43,783 nucleotides of DNA from Actinomycetota bacterium (GTDB lineage: Bacteria > Actinomycetota > Acidimicrobiia > Acidimicrobiales > Ilumatobacteraceae), in the NCBI GenBank assembly GCA_027729785.1, contig JAQCDY010000004.1:1-43783 (forward strand), in the 5' to 3' direction. Of this stretch, positions 24,756 through 33,292 are shown piece by piece. How positions within the stretch are numbered: position 1 is the stretch's first letter; each line of letters opens with the position of its first letter. The notes below the pieces were generated by a model, which was not told the origin of the DNA, ran no database searches, and worked only from the letters and a program-made list of their open reading frames with translations. The position numbers were made by a program, and so were the translations under genes.

Positions 24756-26360
24756 ATGTCAGTCTCAACAAGCACTGCAGATCTCGTCGTTGCTGCGCGG
24801 ACAATTGAACTCGCCGATGCCATAGTCGGCAAGGGTGTGCGCACTCTCGCCGCTACTGGTGGCCCAGACACACAACAAGTGCTCGCCTACGACCTCGCGC
24901 ACGCCGGCGCCGCCGTCGAAACTGCTCGCTCGATGCTCGACTACGGCGCGAAAGGCGAACTTGAAGCACAACTCACTTGCGCATTCGTCGCCGACATGGT
25001 GCATGATCTAGTCACGCGATTAATCGGCCGCGAAAAACTTTGGGGTGTTGATTCGTCTGCGCTCACCAAGTCGCATGATTTCGTAGAAAAATATCGCGCA
25101 CCAGAATTTTTGTCATCGCTGGCGAACACTCCTGGTCCACGACATTTAGACGACGATTACGAAATGGTGCAAGACACGTTTCGCAGTTTTGCCAGCAAAG
25201 TAATCGCACCCCATGCCGAACATGTGCACCGAGAGAACCTCGATGTGCCCGAAGAAATAATTTCAGGTCTCGCCGATATCGGCGCGTTCGGCCTTTCAAT
25301 CCCCAGCGAATACGGTGGCTTCAGCGAAGGCGGCGACGGCGAATATATGGCAAGTTGCATCGCCACAGAAGAACTCTCGCGTGCATCTCTTGGCATCGGC
25401 GGTTCTTTGATCACTCGCCCTGAAATTCTCACCCGTGCGCTCGTCAAAGGCGGTACCGAAGCACAAAAACATGAGTGGCTACCAAAACTTGCCACAGCCG
25501 AAGTGATGGTCGCAGTTGCCGTCACCGAGCCCGACTACGGCAGTGATGTTGCATCGATCAAAACGACGGCAGTCGCAGCACAGCAAGACGGCAAAGACGG
25601 CTACGTCATCAACGGTGTAAAAACTTGGTGCACATTCGCTGCTCGCTCAAATGTTTTGATGCTCTTGGCGCGCACCGATCCAGATCGCACCAAATCACAT
25701 AAAGGATTAAGCGTGCTAATCGTGCCCAAACCCCGCGGCGAAGCGCACGGTTTTGTTTTCACTCAGCCAGGTGGCGGCCGCATGGAAGGTCGCCCGATCG
25801 ACACAATCGGTTACCGCGGCATGCACTCTTACGAAATAGCGATTGAAAACTGGTGGGTTCCAGGCGATCACTTGATCGGTGAGACAGCCGGACTCGGCAA
25901 AGGTTTTTACTATCAAATGGAAGGCTTCGAAAATGGTCGACTGCAAACTGCCGCCCGTGCTGTCGGCGTGATGCAAGCCGCCTACGAGGCATCATGCGAC
26001 TATGCACAAAATAGAAAGTCGTTCGGCAAGAACATCGGCGAATATCAAATTATTCAGGCCAAACTCGGTCGCATGGCAGTCGTCATCCAGGGTTCACGAC
26101 AATTCAGTTACGCCGTCGCCAAACTCATGGGCAAAGGTCAAGGTGCGATGGAAGCAAGCATGGTCAAGGCCTATGTTTGCAAAGCCGCAGAATGGGTCAC
26201 GCGCGAAGCGATGCAAATTCACGGGGGCTACGGCTATGCCGAAGAATATTCAGTCAGTCGTTTGTTCGTTGATGCTCGAGTGTTGAGCATTTTCGAAGGT
26301 GCAGACGAAACCCTGTGCCTAAAAGTTATTGCCCGCAAACTTGTCGAAACAGCAAAGTAA
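24756..26360 (+). CDS. mcd: Acyl-CoA dehydrogenase, probable (2S)-methylsuccinyl-CoA dehydrogenase
   Basis: The 534-residue flavoprotein has a standard acyl-CoA dehydrogenase core from about residue 140, with SIPSEYGGFSEGGDG, VAVTEPDYGSDVASIKT, GVKTWCTFAARSNVLMLLA and the C-terminal MQIHGGYGYAEEYSVSRLFV. In front is an extra helical domain of about 135 residues. That extension is the known hallmark of methylsuccinyl-CoA dehydrogenase (about 550 residues), which forms mesaconyl-CoA in the ethylmalonyl-CoA pathway of acetate assimilation. Neighbouring genes for a MaoC hydratase and a malyl/methylmalyl-CoA lyase support this. Crotonyl-CoA carboxylase/reductase and ethylmalonyl-CoA mutase are not in the window. 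The gene converges on the HAD gene with no gap. Confidence 0.8.
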   Translation: MSVSTSTADLVVAARTIELADAIVGKGVRTLAATGGPDTQQVLAYDLAHAGAAVETARSMLDYGAKGELEAQLTCAFVADMVHDLVTRLIGREKLWGVDSSALTKSHDFVEKYRAPEFLSSLANTPGPRHLDDDYEMVQDTFRSFASKVIAPHAEHVHRENLDVPEEIISGLADIGAFGLSIPSEYGGFSEGGDGEYMASCIATEELSRASLGIGGSLITRPEILTRALVKGGTEAQKHEWLPKLATAEVMVAVAVTEPDYGSDVASIKTTAVAAQQDGKDGYVINGVKTWCTFAARSNVLMLLARTDPDRTKSHKGLSVLIVPKPRGEAHGFVFTQPGGGRMEGRPIDTIGYRGMHSYEIAIENWWVPGDHLIGETAGLGKGFYYQMEGFENGRLQTAARAVGVMQAAYEASCDYAQNRKSFGKNIGEYQIIQAKLGRMAVVIQGSRQFSYAVAKLMGKGQGAMEASMVKAYVCKAAEWVTREAMQIHGGYGYAEEYSVSRLFVDARVLSIFEGADETLCLKVIARKLVETAK

Positions 26361-27068
26361 CTAACTTACAAAACGCACGAGTTCGTGCAGACTCTCGATT
26401 CTTTCACAATCTTTATCGAGGTGAAACCCAAACGGGTCGAGCAATAACGGATTCAAACCAGCATTGCGTGCCCCACCCACATCGTTAACAAACGAATCGC
26501 CAATATAGGCGATTTTTTCTCGTGGCACATTCATCACGGCGATGGCTTCGTCGAAAATTTGTGGCTCTGGTTTTGCCACACCAACGACATGCGAGTCGGT
26601 CACGATCAAAACTGGCACGCCAGAACCAGCACCAACTTGACAAACATTTTCGTTGGCCAAGGTGCGCTCGATTTGACCACTCGCATTCGACACAATGCCG
26701 ATTCGCACACCCAACAAGTGCAGCCGCCACAAGCCAGCCACCGATTCGTGCAATGGAAAGCGCCACAAAAACGCAGAAAAGACTTTCAATAGTGCCGTAG
26801 CTGCATCATCTACTTTTTCATCTGCCACCCCCGCTTCACGGGCATACGCCTGGCGATACGAAACCCAAGAAATTTGATCGATCGAATCAGCAGCCTGCGA
26901 CGCCGTCGCCTCGTCGATTGCCGCCATGCCCGCATAGTGGCAACGCACCAGCGCACCAAGACTCGTGGTGCCACCAAATGGCTCAAGCACCATGCCAGTT
27001 GTCAACGGATCGGGCACAACGAATACTCCGCCTGCATCAAAAAGCAGGGCATCAAAGCGTTGAGTCAT
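26361..27068 (-). CDS. HAD superfamily hydrolase (subfamily IA)
   Basis: The 235-residue protein has the HAD motifs: FDALLFDAGGVFVVPD, where motif I reads DAGG so the usual second Asp is Gly; GIVSNASGQ (motif II); a Lys in VGVAKPEPQIFDEA (motif III); and YIGDSFVNDVGGARNAG (motif IV). The DAGG variant lacks the general acid/base Asp typical of phosphatases, as seen in some HAD subgroups, so phosphatase activity is uncertain. The substrate is unknown. It lies 43 bases after the malyl/methylmalyl-CoA lyase gene on the same strand and ends directly at the convergent mcd stop codon. Confidence 0.8.
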   Translation of the reverse strand: MTQRFDALLFDAGGVFVVPDPLTTGMVLEPFGGTTSLGALVRCHYAGMAAIDEATASQAADSIDQISWVSYRQAYAREAGVADEKVDDAATALLKVFSAFLWRFPLHESVAGLWRLHLLGVRIGIVSNASGQIERTLANENVCQVGAGSGVPVLIVTDSHVVGVAKPEPQIFDEAIAVMNVPREKIAYIGDSFVNDVGGARNAGLNPLLLDPFGFHLDKDCERIESLHELVRFVS

Positions 27069-27111
27069 AAAACTGTGACTGTGACTGTAACTTTAATTTT
27101 GTGGCGCGAAA

Positions 27112-28053
27112 TTACTTGCTGCGCTTCAGACCAGCGCGACTGCCACGCGAAATAAACTTCAACGCCATCTTGCGGCTGGCTTCATCAATCATTTCATCAC
27201 CAAACATCACGGCGCCTTTGCCCTCACCTTCGGTAGCCGATGAGTATGCATCCAAAATCGCCCAAGCGCGATCAAATTGTTCTTGGGTCGGTGAGAAAAC
27301 TTCGTTCAAAATTGCAACCTGATCTGGGTGCAACGCCCACTTGCCGTCGTAGCCAAGAGTTCGTGTTCGCTGGCAATAATTCTTGAAGCCCTCTGAGTCG
27401 CGTATATATAGGTAAGGTCCGTCTATTACTTGCAGTCCGTTCGCGCGACCAGCCATCAAGATCTTTGAAAACACATAATGAAAATGGTCGCCAGGATATT
27501 CGGCAATTTGCACTCCACCCGTGAGCACCGGCATTTCCATACTCGCCGCAAAGTCGGCCGGCCCAAAAATTATCGTCTCAAGTCGCGAACTCGCCGCACA
27601 AATTTCTTCGACATTAATCAACCCACGCGCAGTTTCAATTTGCGCTTCAATACCAATATGCCCGACCGGCAAACCATTGGCGATTTCGACTTGCCGCAGC
27701 AATAAATCTGTCGCCACGATCTGGGCAGCAGTTTCAACTTTTGGCAGCATAATTTCGTCGAGTCGCTCGCCTGCACCTGCGACTACTTCGATAATGTCAA
27801 ACGCCGTCCACTTCGTGCTCCAGTCGTTGACACGCACGCACAAAACTTTGTCGCCCCAGTCCTGAGTGCGAATCGCGTTTGCAACTCGAGGGCGCGACAA
27901 TTCTTTTTCTTTTGGTGCTACCGCATCTTCAAGATCCAAGAAAACCATGTCGGCGGCGATGCCCGGGCCTTTGCCCATCATTTTTTCTGAAGATCCGGGG
28001 ATTGATAAACAAGAACGACGGGGCAGGTCTCGTGAGCGTGCTGACATATTCAA
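27112..28053 (-). CDS. CitE-like lyase, probable malyl-CoA/beta-methylmalyl-CoA lyase
   Basis: The 313-residue enzyme belongs to the HpcH/HpaI aldolase-citrate lyase beta family. Motifs are RRSCLSIPGSSEKMMGKGPG, the metal and CoA site DMVFLDLEDAVAPKEKE, VRVNDWSTKWT, IGIEAQIETARGL (metal-binding Glu), FGPADFAASMEM (Asp) and YDGKWALHPDQVAILNEVF. In the ethylmalonyl-CoA pathway this type splits beta-methylmalyl-CoA into glyoxylate and propionyl-CoA. The proximity of a methylsuccinyl-CoA dehydrogenase gene supports that role over citrate lyase, whose alpha and gamma subunits are absent. The eIF2B-like gene ends 3 bases upstream, so both are probably on one mRNA, with the HAD gene following. Confidence 0.82.
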   Translation of the reverse strand: MNMSARSRDLPRRSCLSIPGSSEKMMGKGPGIAADMVFLDLEDAVAPKEKELSRPRVANAIRTQDWGDKVLCVRVNDWSTKWTAFDIIEVVAGAGERLDEIMLPKVETAAQIVATDLLLRQVEIANGLPVGHIGIEAQIETARGLINVEEICAASSRLETIIFGPADFAASMEMPVLTGGVQIAEYPGDHFHYVFSKILMAGRANGLQVIDGPYLYIRDSEGFKNYCQRTRTLGYDGKWALHPDQVAILNEVFSPTQEQFDRAWAILDAYSSATEGEGKGAVMFGDEMIDEASRKMALKFISRGSRAGLKRSK

Positions 28054-28056
28054 ATT

Positions 28057-28860
28057 CTACATCGCGCTGTGGCGCAGCAGCTCAGTTGTGGGCGGGCACT
28101 CGGCAACGAATGGTTGTGATAAATCGTCGCTCACCCCCTGTTTAGAGATCACCCGCGAAAATAAACTCGCTGAAAAAACGTCAACATCACTCGCAGTCGA
28201 ACTTGCGTTTACGCCAGCAACCATCGCTGTCCATAATGCGGTTGGCAATCGGGTGCCACATGCCGTCACCAACCACACGGGCTTTTGCAAGCAATATGCC
28301 AAAGCAGCAACTCCGTGACTGCCAGCACTGCACAAAACCTCAGTCGGTCCTGCAGCCAACGCTTCGACGATGACAACATCACAACCACCAACCACTCGGG
28401 AGAGTTCTTCGAATTGCACCAGCGTCGCGTCGACATTCATCGTCGCAAGCCGCTCTACAGCCGCGTCACCGTCACCGTTGCTCTCAACCACAAAGATTTT
28501 TGCATCACCACGCGACGCCAGCGCATGCAGCACCGCAGTCGGCCAACCCACAACACAAACAACGGCATCTTGCGGCACTGCATCGCGTAAATTTTTTATC
28601 GTCGTATCATTTTTGATTTCTTCTTCGCAATCTCGCAGTGTCGAAAACGGGTCAAGCGCACCCAGCACATGACTGCACAACCACCACAACGGCGCACAGG
28701 TCGGGTGTCGTTGCACGATTCGCCGCGTCGCGAGCACAATGCCCGCCGGCTCGTGACCTAGGCCACTGAGCGCCGCCGCAGTTTCTCGCACCAGCGAAAC
28801 TGGGTCCGCACCGCGCGCCCGCGCCACATATCGCAGATGCTCAATCGGGTGCATTTCCAA
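28057..28860 (-). CDS. eIF-2B alpha/beta/delta-like protein
   Basis: The 267-residue product resembles the eIF-2B/MtnA/ribose-1,5-bisphosphate isomerase superfamily. A helical N-terminal part (about 1-75) is followed by a Rossmann-like domain with VVCVVGWPTAVLHALASRG, KIFVVESNGDGDAA and the family core VIVEALAAGPTEVLCSAGSH near residue 170. Then comes AALAYCLQKPVWLVTACGTR. In this superfamily such proteins bind sugar phosphates or nucleotides; a translation factor role is not expected in bacteria. The catalytic Cys/Asp pair of MtnA could not be confirmed. The gene is directly upstream of the malyl/methylmalyl-CoA lyase gene (3-base gap) and 33 bases from a divergent gene. Confidence 0.7.
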   Translation of the reverse strand: MEMHPIEHLRYVARARGADPVSLVRETAAALSGLGHEPAGIVLATRRIVQRHPTCAPLWWLCSHVLGALDPFSTLRDCEEEIKNDTTIKNLRDAVPQDAVVCVVGWPTAVLHALASRGDAKIFVVESNGDGDAAVERLATMNVDATLVQFEELSRVVGGCDVVIVEALAAGPTEVLCSAGSHGVAALAYCLQKPVWLVTACGTRLPTALWTAMVAGVNASSTASDVDVFSASLFSRVISKQGVSDDLSQPFVAECPPTTELLRHSAM

Positions 28861-28893
28861 AACGCTATCCCCGACTTGCTACGGTCTTTGCTG

Positions 28894-29382
28894 ATGATTA
28901 TTTCACCAAATCTTGACACCCAGCTGCAGCCGCTCAAAGGCAAGGCCCGCCCACTTGAAGAATGGCTGACGACTTTTCATCTCGCTTCGATCGTGCTCGA
29001 CCCGTTCACCAACGAAAGCGCATGGATACTGCCAACTGCGGTTCGCATCCTTCGTCAATTTGCTGGCGCGTCGGTGCGCACCAATTTCGTGATCACTGCA
29101 ACAGCCGACGAAGCGCGCGAATTTCTCGGACCAAATGCCGATGAGTTTCTCGTGTTCTGCGATCCATCACGGACATTTGTTAAGCAACTTGCGCTGACCG
29201 AACTTCCGGCGTTTGTTTATGTGCAGATCGACGGCACAGTTCCAATCAATGCGCAAGGATGGAATGCCAAAGCCTGGAGCAGTGTCGCTGAACACATCGC
29301 CTCCGTAGTCTCGTGGCGCAAGCCCAGCATTCCATCTGCAGGCGACCCCGCTTCTTTCAAAGGCACACCCGCACTCGTCTAA
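28894..29382 (+). CDS. Thioredoxin-fold-like protein lacking a CxxC motif, unknown function
   Basis: From ATG 28894 the product has 162 residues. The second half has features of a thioredoxin-like domain: a strand and turn ADEFLVFCDPSRTFVKQLAL, a likely cis-proline strand in ELPAFVYVQIDGTVPI and a helix ending VAEHIASVVSWRK. There is no CxxC, so it is unlikely to be a standard disulfide oxidoreductase. The N-terminal half (HLASIVLDPFTNESAWILPT) is not recognised. A longer frame from 28837 overlaps the divergent gene and is less likely. It precedes the fumarase gene by 26 bases on the same strand and may be co-transcribed with it. Confidence 0.55.
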   Translation: MIISPNLDTQLQPLKGKARPLEEWLTTFHLASIVLDPFTNESAWILPTAVRILRQFAGASVRTNFVITATADEAREFLGPNADEFLVFCDPSRTFVKQLALTELPAFVYVQIDGTVPINAQGWNAKAWSSVAEHIASVVSWRKPSIPSAGDPASFKGTPALV

Positions 29383-29408
29383 GTCGGTTTTGTGAATAGC
29401 CTGTAGAC

Positions 29409-31073
29409 GTGGCAAAAAAACATCCCGAGCCATTCGTCAACTCGCCGTTGCTGCCACTCGGTCCAGACAAAACCGTCTATCGCAAAATCTCTAACGAAGG
29501 TGTCACCACCGAAGAAACAAATCTAGGCACATTTCTTCGCGTCGACCCCATCGCAATCACGACCCTCACCGAGCATGCGATGCGCGACATCGCACACTTG
29601 CTGCGAACCGAACACCTGCAACAACTCGCCGATATTCTCAAAGATCCACAAGCCAGCGCCAATGATCGCTTCGTCGCGCTCGACTTGTTAAAAAACGCCA
29701 GCATCAGTGCGGGCGGCGTGTTGCCAATGTGCCAAGACACAGGCACGGCGATCGTCAAAGCCTCAAAAGGACAGCTCGTCTTCACGGGTGGCGGCGACGA
29801 GGAGGCAATCGCAAAAGGCATCTACAACACATACCAAACCTCGAACTTGCGCTACAGCCAACTCGCACCAATCACGATGTTCGAAGAGGTCAACACCAAC
29901 ACCAACCTCCCTGCCGAAATAAAAATAAGCGCCACTGATGGCGACGAATTTAAATTCTTGTTCATCGCCAAAGGCGGCGGCTCGGCGAACAAAAGTTATT
30001 TGTTTCAAGAGACCAAAGCCCTGCTCAACGAGAAAGTCTTGTTGCCGTGGTTGTTCGACAAAATGCAAACTCTCGGCACCTCAGCCTGCCCGCCATATCA
30101 CCTTGTCATCGTGATCGGTGGCACCTCCGCCGAATATGCAGTCGAAACCGCAAAACTCGCCAGCACAAAATATTTAGATTCGCTGCCAACAAAGGGCTCA
30201 CGAACTGGCCACGCATTTCGCGACATCGAACTCGAAGCCAAAGTCCTCAAACTCGCTCAACAAACCGGCATCGGTGCACAGTTTGGCGGCAAATATTTCT
30301 GCCACGACGTGCGCGTCATTCGCCTGCCACGACATGGTGCGAGTTGCCCCGTGGCGATGGCGGTTTCGTGCAGCGCCGACCGTCAAGCACTCGGCAAAAT
30401 CACGAAAGATGGCATCTTTCTCGAGCAACTCGAACAAGACCCGGCAAGATTTTTGCCCGAAATCTCCGAAGAAGATCTCTCGACAGAAGTCGTCAACATC
30501 GATCTCAATCGCCCGATGAGCGAAGTCCGTGCCACACTTTCGAAATATCCGGTCAAAACTCGCATCATGCTCAATGGTCCGATGATCGTCGCCCGCGATC
30601 TCGCGCACGCCAAACTCAAAGAGCGTCTCGACTCAGGCAAAGGCCTACCCGACTACCTCAAGCAATATTGCGTCTACTACGCCGGCCCAGCAAAAACTCC
30701 GACAGGTTTCGCTTCAGGTTCTTTTGGCCCGACAACTGCCGGCCGCATGGATAGTTACGTCGAAGAATTTCAGCGTGTGGGCGGCAGTCTCGTGATGCTG
30801 GCCAAAGGCAACCGCTCGACGCAAGTTACACAAGCCTGCAAAACTCATGGCGGGTTTTATTTGGGATCAATTGGCGGCCCCGCAGCACGCCTCGCGCAAG
30901 ACTGCATCACCAAAGTCGAAGTGCTCGAATACGAAGAACTCGGCATGGAAGCTGTCTGGAAGATCGAAGTAAAAAACTTTCCAGCATTCATCGTCGTCGA
31001 TGACAAAGGCAACGACTTCTTTGAAATCGTCAACGCGACAGCGCTTGGCACACCAGTTCAAATTCGTAAATAG
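29409..31073 (+). CDS. Class I (iron-sulfur) fumarate hydratase
   Basis: The 554-residue enzyme interconverts fumarate and malate in the TCA cycle and has the full length of the single-chain FumA/FumB type. Cluster cysteines are visible in [14 protein letters not shown] (near residue 105), [20 protein letters not shown] and a [17 protein letters not shown] region near the C-terminus. Other typical segments are [14 protein letters not shown] and the final [13 protein letters not shown]. The oxygen-sensitive [4Fe-4S] cluster would be expected to limit activity under oxidative stress. The start is GTG 29409. Its TAG shares one base with the GTG of the following HNH gene. Malate made here could connect with the C4/C2-acid enzymes encoded upstream. 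Confidence 0.92.
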   Translation: MAKKHPEPFVNSPLLPLGPDKTVYRKISNEGVTTEETNLGTFLRVDPIAITTLTEHAMRDIAHLLRTEHLQQLADILKDPQASANDRFVALDLLKNASISAGGVLPMCQDTGTAIVKASKGQLVFTGGGDEEAIAKGIYNTYQTSNLRYSQLAPITMFEEVNTNTNLPAEIKISATDGDEFKFLFIAKGGGSANKSYLFQETKALLNEKVLLPWLFDKMQTLGTSACPPYHLVIVIGGTSAEYAVETAKLASTKYLDSLPTKGSRTGHAFRDIELEAKVLKLAQQTGIGAQFGGKYFCHDVRVIRLPRHGASCPVAMAVSCSADRQALGKITKDGIFLEQLEQDPARFLPEISEEDLSTEVVNIDLNRPMSEVRATLSKYPVKTRIMLNGPMIVARDLAHAKLKERLDSGKGLPDYLKQYCVYYAGPAKTPTGFASGSFGPTTAGRMDSYVEEFQRVGGSLVMLAKGNRSTQVTQACKTHGGFYLGSIGGPAARLAQDCITKVEVLEYEELGMEAVWKIEVKNFPAFIVVDDKGNDFFEIVNATALGTPVQIRK

Positions 31074-31540
31074 TGTCGCTGGTCGAAGAAAGAAGCTCTT
31101 GCCCGCTTGGGCGATGGGCCGGCAAGCCGGGTCGCTGCCAACTTTGTGACACAGTCATTGAGTCGACTCGCCGTCGCACTTGGTGCTCAAATAAATGCGC
31201 ACGCGATTGGCAACGAAATCACATTTGGCGATTCGCCCGATCAGCAGCCAAACGTCGTGCAAAATATCGATGTCAGCGATCTGGTTGCTCTGCAGAGCGG
31301 CGTGACTGCGAAGTCAATCACATCAACCCCCGCAATGGCGCAGGTTACGGTCCTGGGTGTCATCATCACTTGAACCCCAATAGTCGTGGCATCGGTGGGC
31401 TCGAAGTTCTGTGTCATGCCCACCACGCCGAAGTCACCGCCACTCAAGCCAAAGCGCGCGCTGCCAAGCGTGCCGAAGCAAAAGCCAAAGTTAAAACAAA
31501 AACAACTAAAACTAAAACTAAAACTAAAAAATTAAATTAG
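31073..31540 (+). CDS. HNH nuclease-like protein with zinc ribbon and Lys/Thr tail
   Basis: The 155-residue product has an N-terminal zinc-ribbon-like region (Cys22, Cys25, Cys38, Cys42 in GRCQLCDTVIE and TWCSNKCARDW). A probable HNH core follows at about residues 65-120, with CEVNHINPRNG, CHHHLNPNSRGIGGLEVLC and HAHHAEVTATQ. The last 25 residues are almost only Lys, Ala and Thr and end in KTKTKTKK, encoded by a hexanucleotide repeat. It probably binds or cuts nucleic acid, but its target is unknown. GTG 31073 overlaps the fumarase stop by one base. Its final codons overlap the convergent LLM oxidoreductase gene by 9 bases. Confidence 0.65.
   Translation: MSLVEERSSCPLGRWAGKPGRCQLCDTVIESTRRRTWCSNKCARDWQRNHIWRFARSAAKRRAKYRCQRSGCSAERRDCEVNHINPRNGAGYGPGCHHHLNPNSRGIGGLEVLCHAHHAEVTATQAKARAAKRAEAKAKVKTKTTKTKTKTKKLN
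31505..31528 (+). repeat. Tandem hexanucleotide repeat (ACTAAA)4
   Basis: Four exact copies of ACTAAA lie end to end at 31505-31528, within an A-rich stretch, at the 3' end of the HNH gene. They encode Thr-Lys pairs. Slippage by one six-base unit would add or remove two residues without shifting the frame. Confidence 0.85.
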
Positions 31541-32437
31541 CGACTTCATCGCCGCGCGTGTGTCGGCAATCTCTTGTGGGTCACTACTAAATTCGACAGC
31601 CGCAAAATCTGTCACGCCAATGCCGACTAAATCTGCAACGCGTTGCTTAACCTGCTCTGCAGTGCCGGCAATAACGATGTCGGCTGGCCCAGCAGCACCT
31701 TCATGGTCGAGCATCGCTCTGTAACTTGGCAACTGCCCATAAATCTGAAACACCTTGGCCGCAATTTCTGTCGCACGCGCAACATTGTCCGTTACACACA
31801 CAGGTAGCGCCGCGATCACACGCGGTGCTTTGCGCTCAGCTTTCTTTGCTGCTTCAACAATTGTCGGCACCGTCAATGACTTCAATGTTTTTGGCCCGGT
31901 GCACCAAGTAAGCGTGCCATCAGCAAGCGTGCCCGTGACACGCAACATCTGCTCGCCTAGTGCGGCAACTACAACAGAAAATGGTGACGAGCCAACACCC
32001 GTCAGTGATCCGCGTGTAGTCAACGTCTCACCCGAAAAGTTTGCAGCCTCTCCACGTGCGAGCGGCATCAAAATTGATAGATACTCGCGCAAGTGTCGCA
32101 CAGGCTTGTCATAAGACAGACCGAGCATGCCTTCAATCACGACTTTGTGACTCAGACCAATGCCCAAACACAGTCGACCCTTCGACGCAGCGTTGACCGT
32201 GTGACATTGCTGTGCAATCGCCATCGGATGCCTCGGGTAGGTTGGCACAACACTCGTGCCTATCTCAATTCGTGGCACTTCGCGACCGACTATCGCTAAT
32301 GCAGTCAACGCATCATGACCAAAGATATTTGGTGCCCAATAACTCGCGAAGCCATCTCGCTCAGCCTGGCTTGCTTCTGCAACGACATCGTCGAGAGTTC
32401 CTGAATTTACTGTCCCACCAAAGATTCCAATTTTCAT
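31532..32437 (-). CDS. LLM class flavin/F420-dependent oxidoreductase
   Basis: The 301-residue protein is a luciferase-like TIM barrel. Motifs include IGIFGGTVNSGTLDDVV at the N-terminus, FASYWAPNIFGHDALTALAI, the cofactor-phosphate region RIEIGTSVVPTYPRHPMAIA, RLCLGIGLSHKVV and VVVAALGEQMLRVTGTLADG. The pattern matches actinobacterial members that use coenzyme F420 in place of FMN, so F420 use is likely but inferred. The substrate is unknown. ATG 32437 is used as start. The 3' end overlaps the convergent HNH gene by 9 bases, and the SGNH lipoprotein gene lies 36 bases upstream on the same strand. Confidence 0.85.
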   Translation of the reverse strand: MKIGIFGGTVNSGTLDDVVAEASQAERDGFASYWAPNIFGHDALTALAIVGREVPRIEIGTSVVPTYPRHPMAIAQQCHTVNAASKGRLCLGIGLSHKVVIEGMLGLSYDKPVRHLREYLSILMPLARGEAANFSGETLTTRGSLTGVGSSPFSVVVAALGEQMLRVTGTLADGTLTWCTGPKTLKSLTVPTIVEAAKKAERKAPRVIAALPVCVTDNVARATEIAAKVFQIYGQLPSYRAMLDHEGAAGPADIVIAGTAEQVKQRVADLVGIGVTDFAAVEFSSDPQEIADTRAAMKSLI

Positions 32438-32473
32438 AATGTTCCTCTAATTAAATGACGTGCTAATGACGTG

Positions 32474-33292
32474 TTACGGAGTTGAGCTAGCAGTTGGATC
32501 ATCTACCGTATCAACTGGCTCTGGCATCACATCTTTTGCCACCGCAGAGTCGTCGCGAAACTTTGATTCAAGACACGCACCTTGTCTGAGCGGAGCAATA
32601 TCCAAGGCACGGGCAACCGCGACAGCAAAAACACTGCGTCCTTTTGGTGAGAGATGCACACCGTCTTTGTTGAGCACACTCTTCTCTTTAGAAATCGTTT
32701 CCCAGTCGAGCACCGATACATTTTCTGACTCGCCCGCAACCACATTGATCGCTGCGTTCACTTCGCGTTGAGTGTTGCGAAACAAAGATGAAGTCACAAG
32801 CAGAACTGGTCGTGGGGCGAGCTTCGACACGATCTTGCGCATTTGCTTGGCATACGAGTCTTTGTTGCCTTCGTAATTTGTGCCGAGAAATACAACTGCG
32901 GCATCCCAACCTGCTTCGGCGTTAAGTCTCTGGTCGAGCACGCGTACACCAAACTCAGCGAACCTGCTGGCTTCAGCCTCGATCGCAACTTGCCACCCAA
33001 GTGGCACGAGCGCATCGCACATTTCGTTGCCGTAGCGACTCGAGGTCGAGGCCATGATCGAATCACCGATCATCAATAATCGATTACCGCTGACTTTCGG
33101 GCCAATTAGTCCGCCGGCAACTTCAGGTAGATCAATTTCAAAGCCCTCGGGCAAAGTTATCGCCGTGCCAAAGTCATAACCAGGTATTCGTCCAACGCCC
33201 GACAACACGTCAGAGTCGCCGCTACTGCCAATATTCAAAGAGCCACAACCTGCCAAAGTCGCGGCCGCAACCACGCAAACTAGTTTCTTAAT
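32474..33292 (-). CDS. SGNH hydrolase-type lipoprotein, proposed ATT start
   Basis: The exported protein has an SGNH-hydrolase fold: the GDS block in LLMIGDSIMASTSS (catalytic Ser), VVFLGTNYEG (block III-like) and DGVHLSPKG (Asp-x-x-His). Such enzymes are esterases or O-acetyl transfer enzymes. A lipobox, LAGC, lies near the N-terminus. The first standard start, GTG 33274, would leave only MVAAATLAGC, with no positive residues. Starting at ATT 33292 gives IKKLVCVVAAATLAGC, a proper lipoprotein signal, and a stop codon blocks any longer frame. The ATT would overlap the TAA of the upstream oxidoreductase gene by one base. The start remains an inference. Confidence 0.7.
   Translation of the reverse strand: MKKLVCVVAAATLAGCGSLNIGSSGDSDVLSGVGRIPGYDFGTAITLPEGFEIDLPEVAGGLIGPKVSGNRLLMIGDSIMASTSSRYGNEMCDALVPLGWQVAIEAEASRFAEFGVRVLDQRLNAEAGWDAAVVFLGTNYEGNKDSYAKQMRKIVSKLAPRPVLLVTSSLFRNTQREVNAAINVVAGESENVSVLDWETISKEKSVLNKDGVHLSPKGRSVFAVAVARALDIAPLRQGACLESKFRDDSAVAKDVMPEPVDTVDDPTASSTP

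Noticed and set aside
27070-27095. Short GTGACT-like direct repeat between the HAD and malyl/methylmalyl-CoA lyase genes
   Set aside because: Only about three imperfect six-base units in a 43-base gap; too short to support a function.
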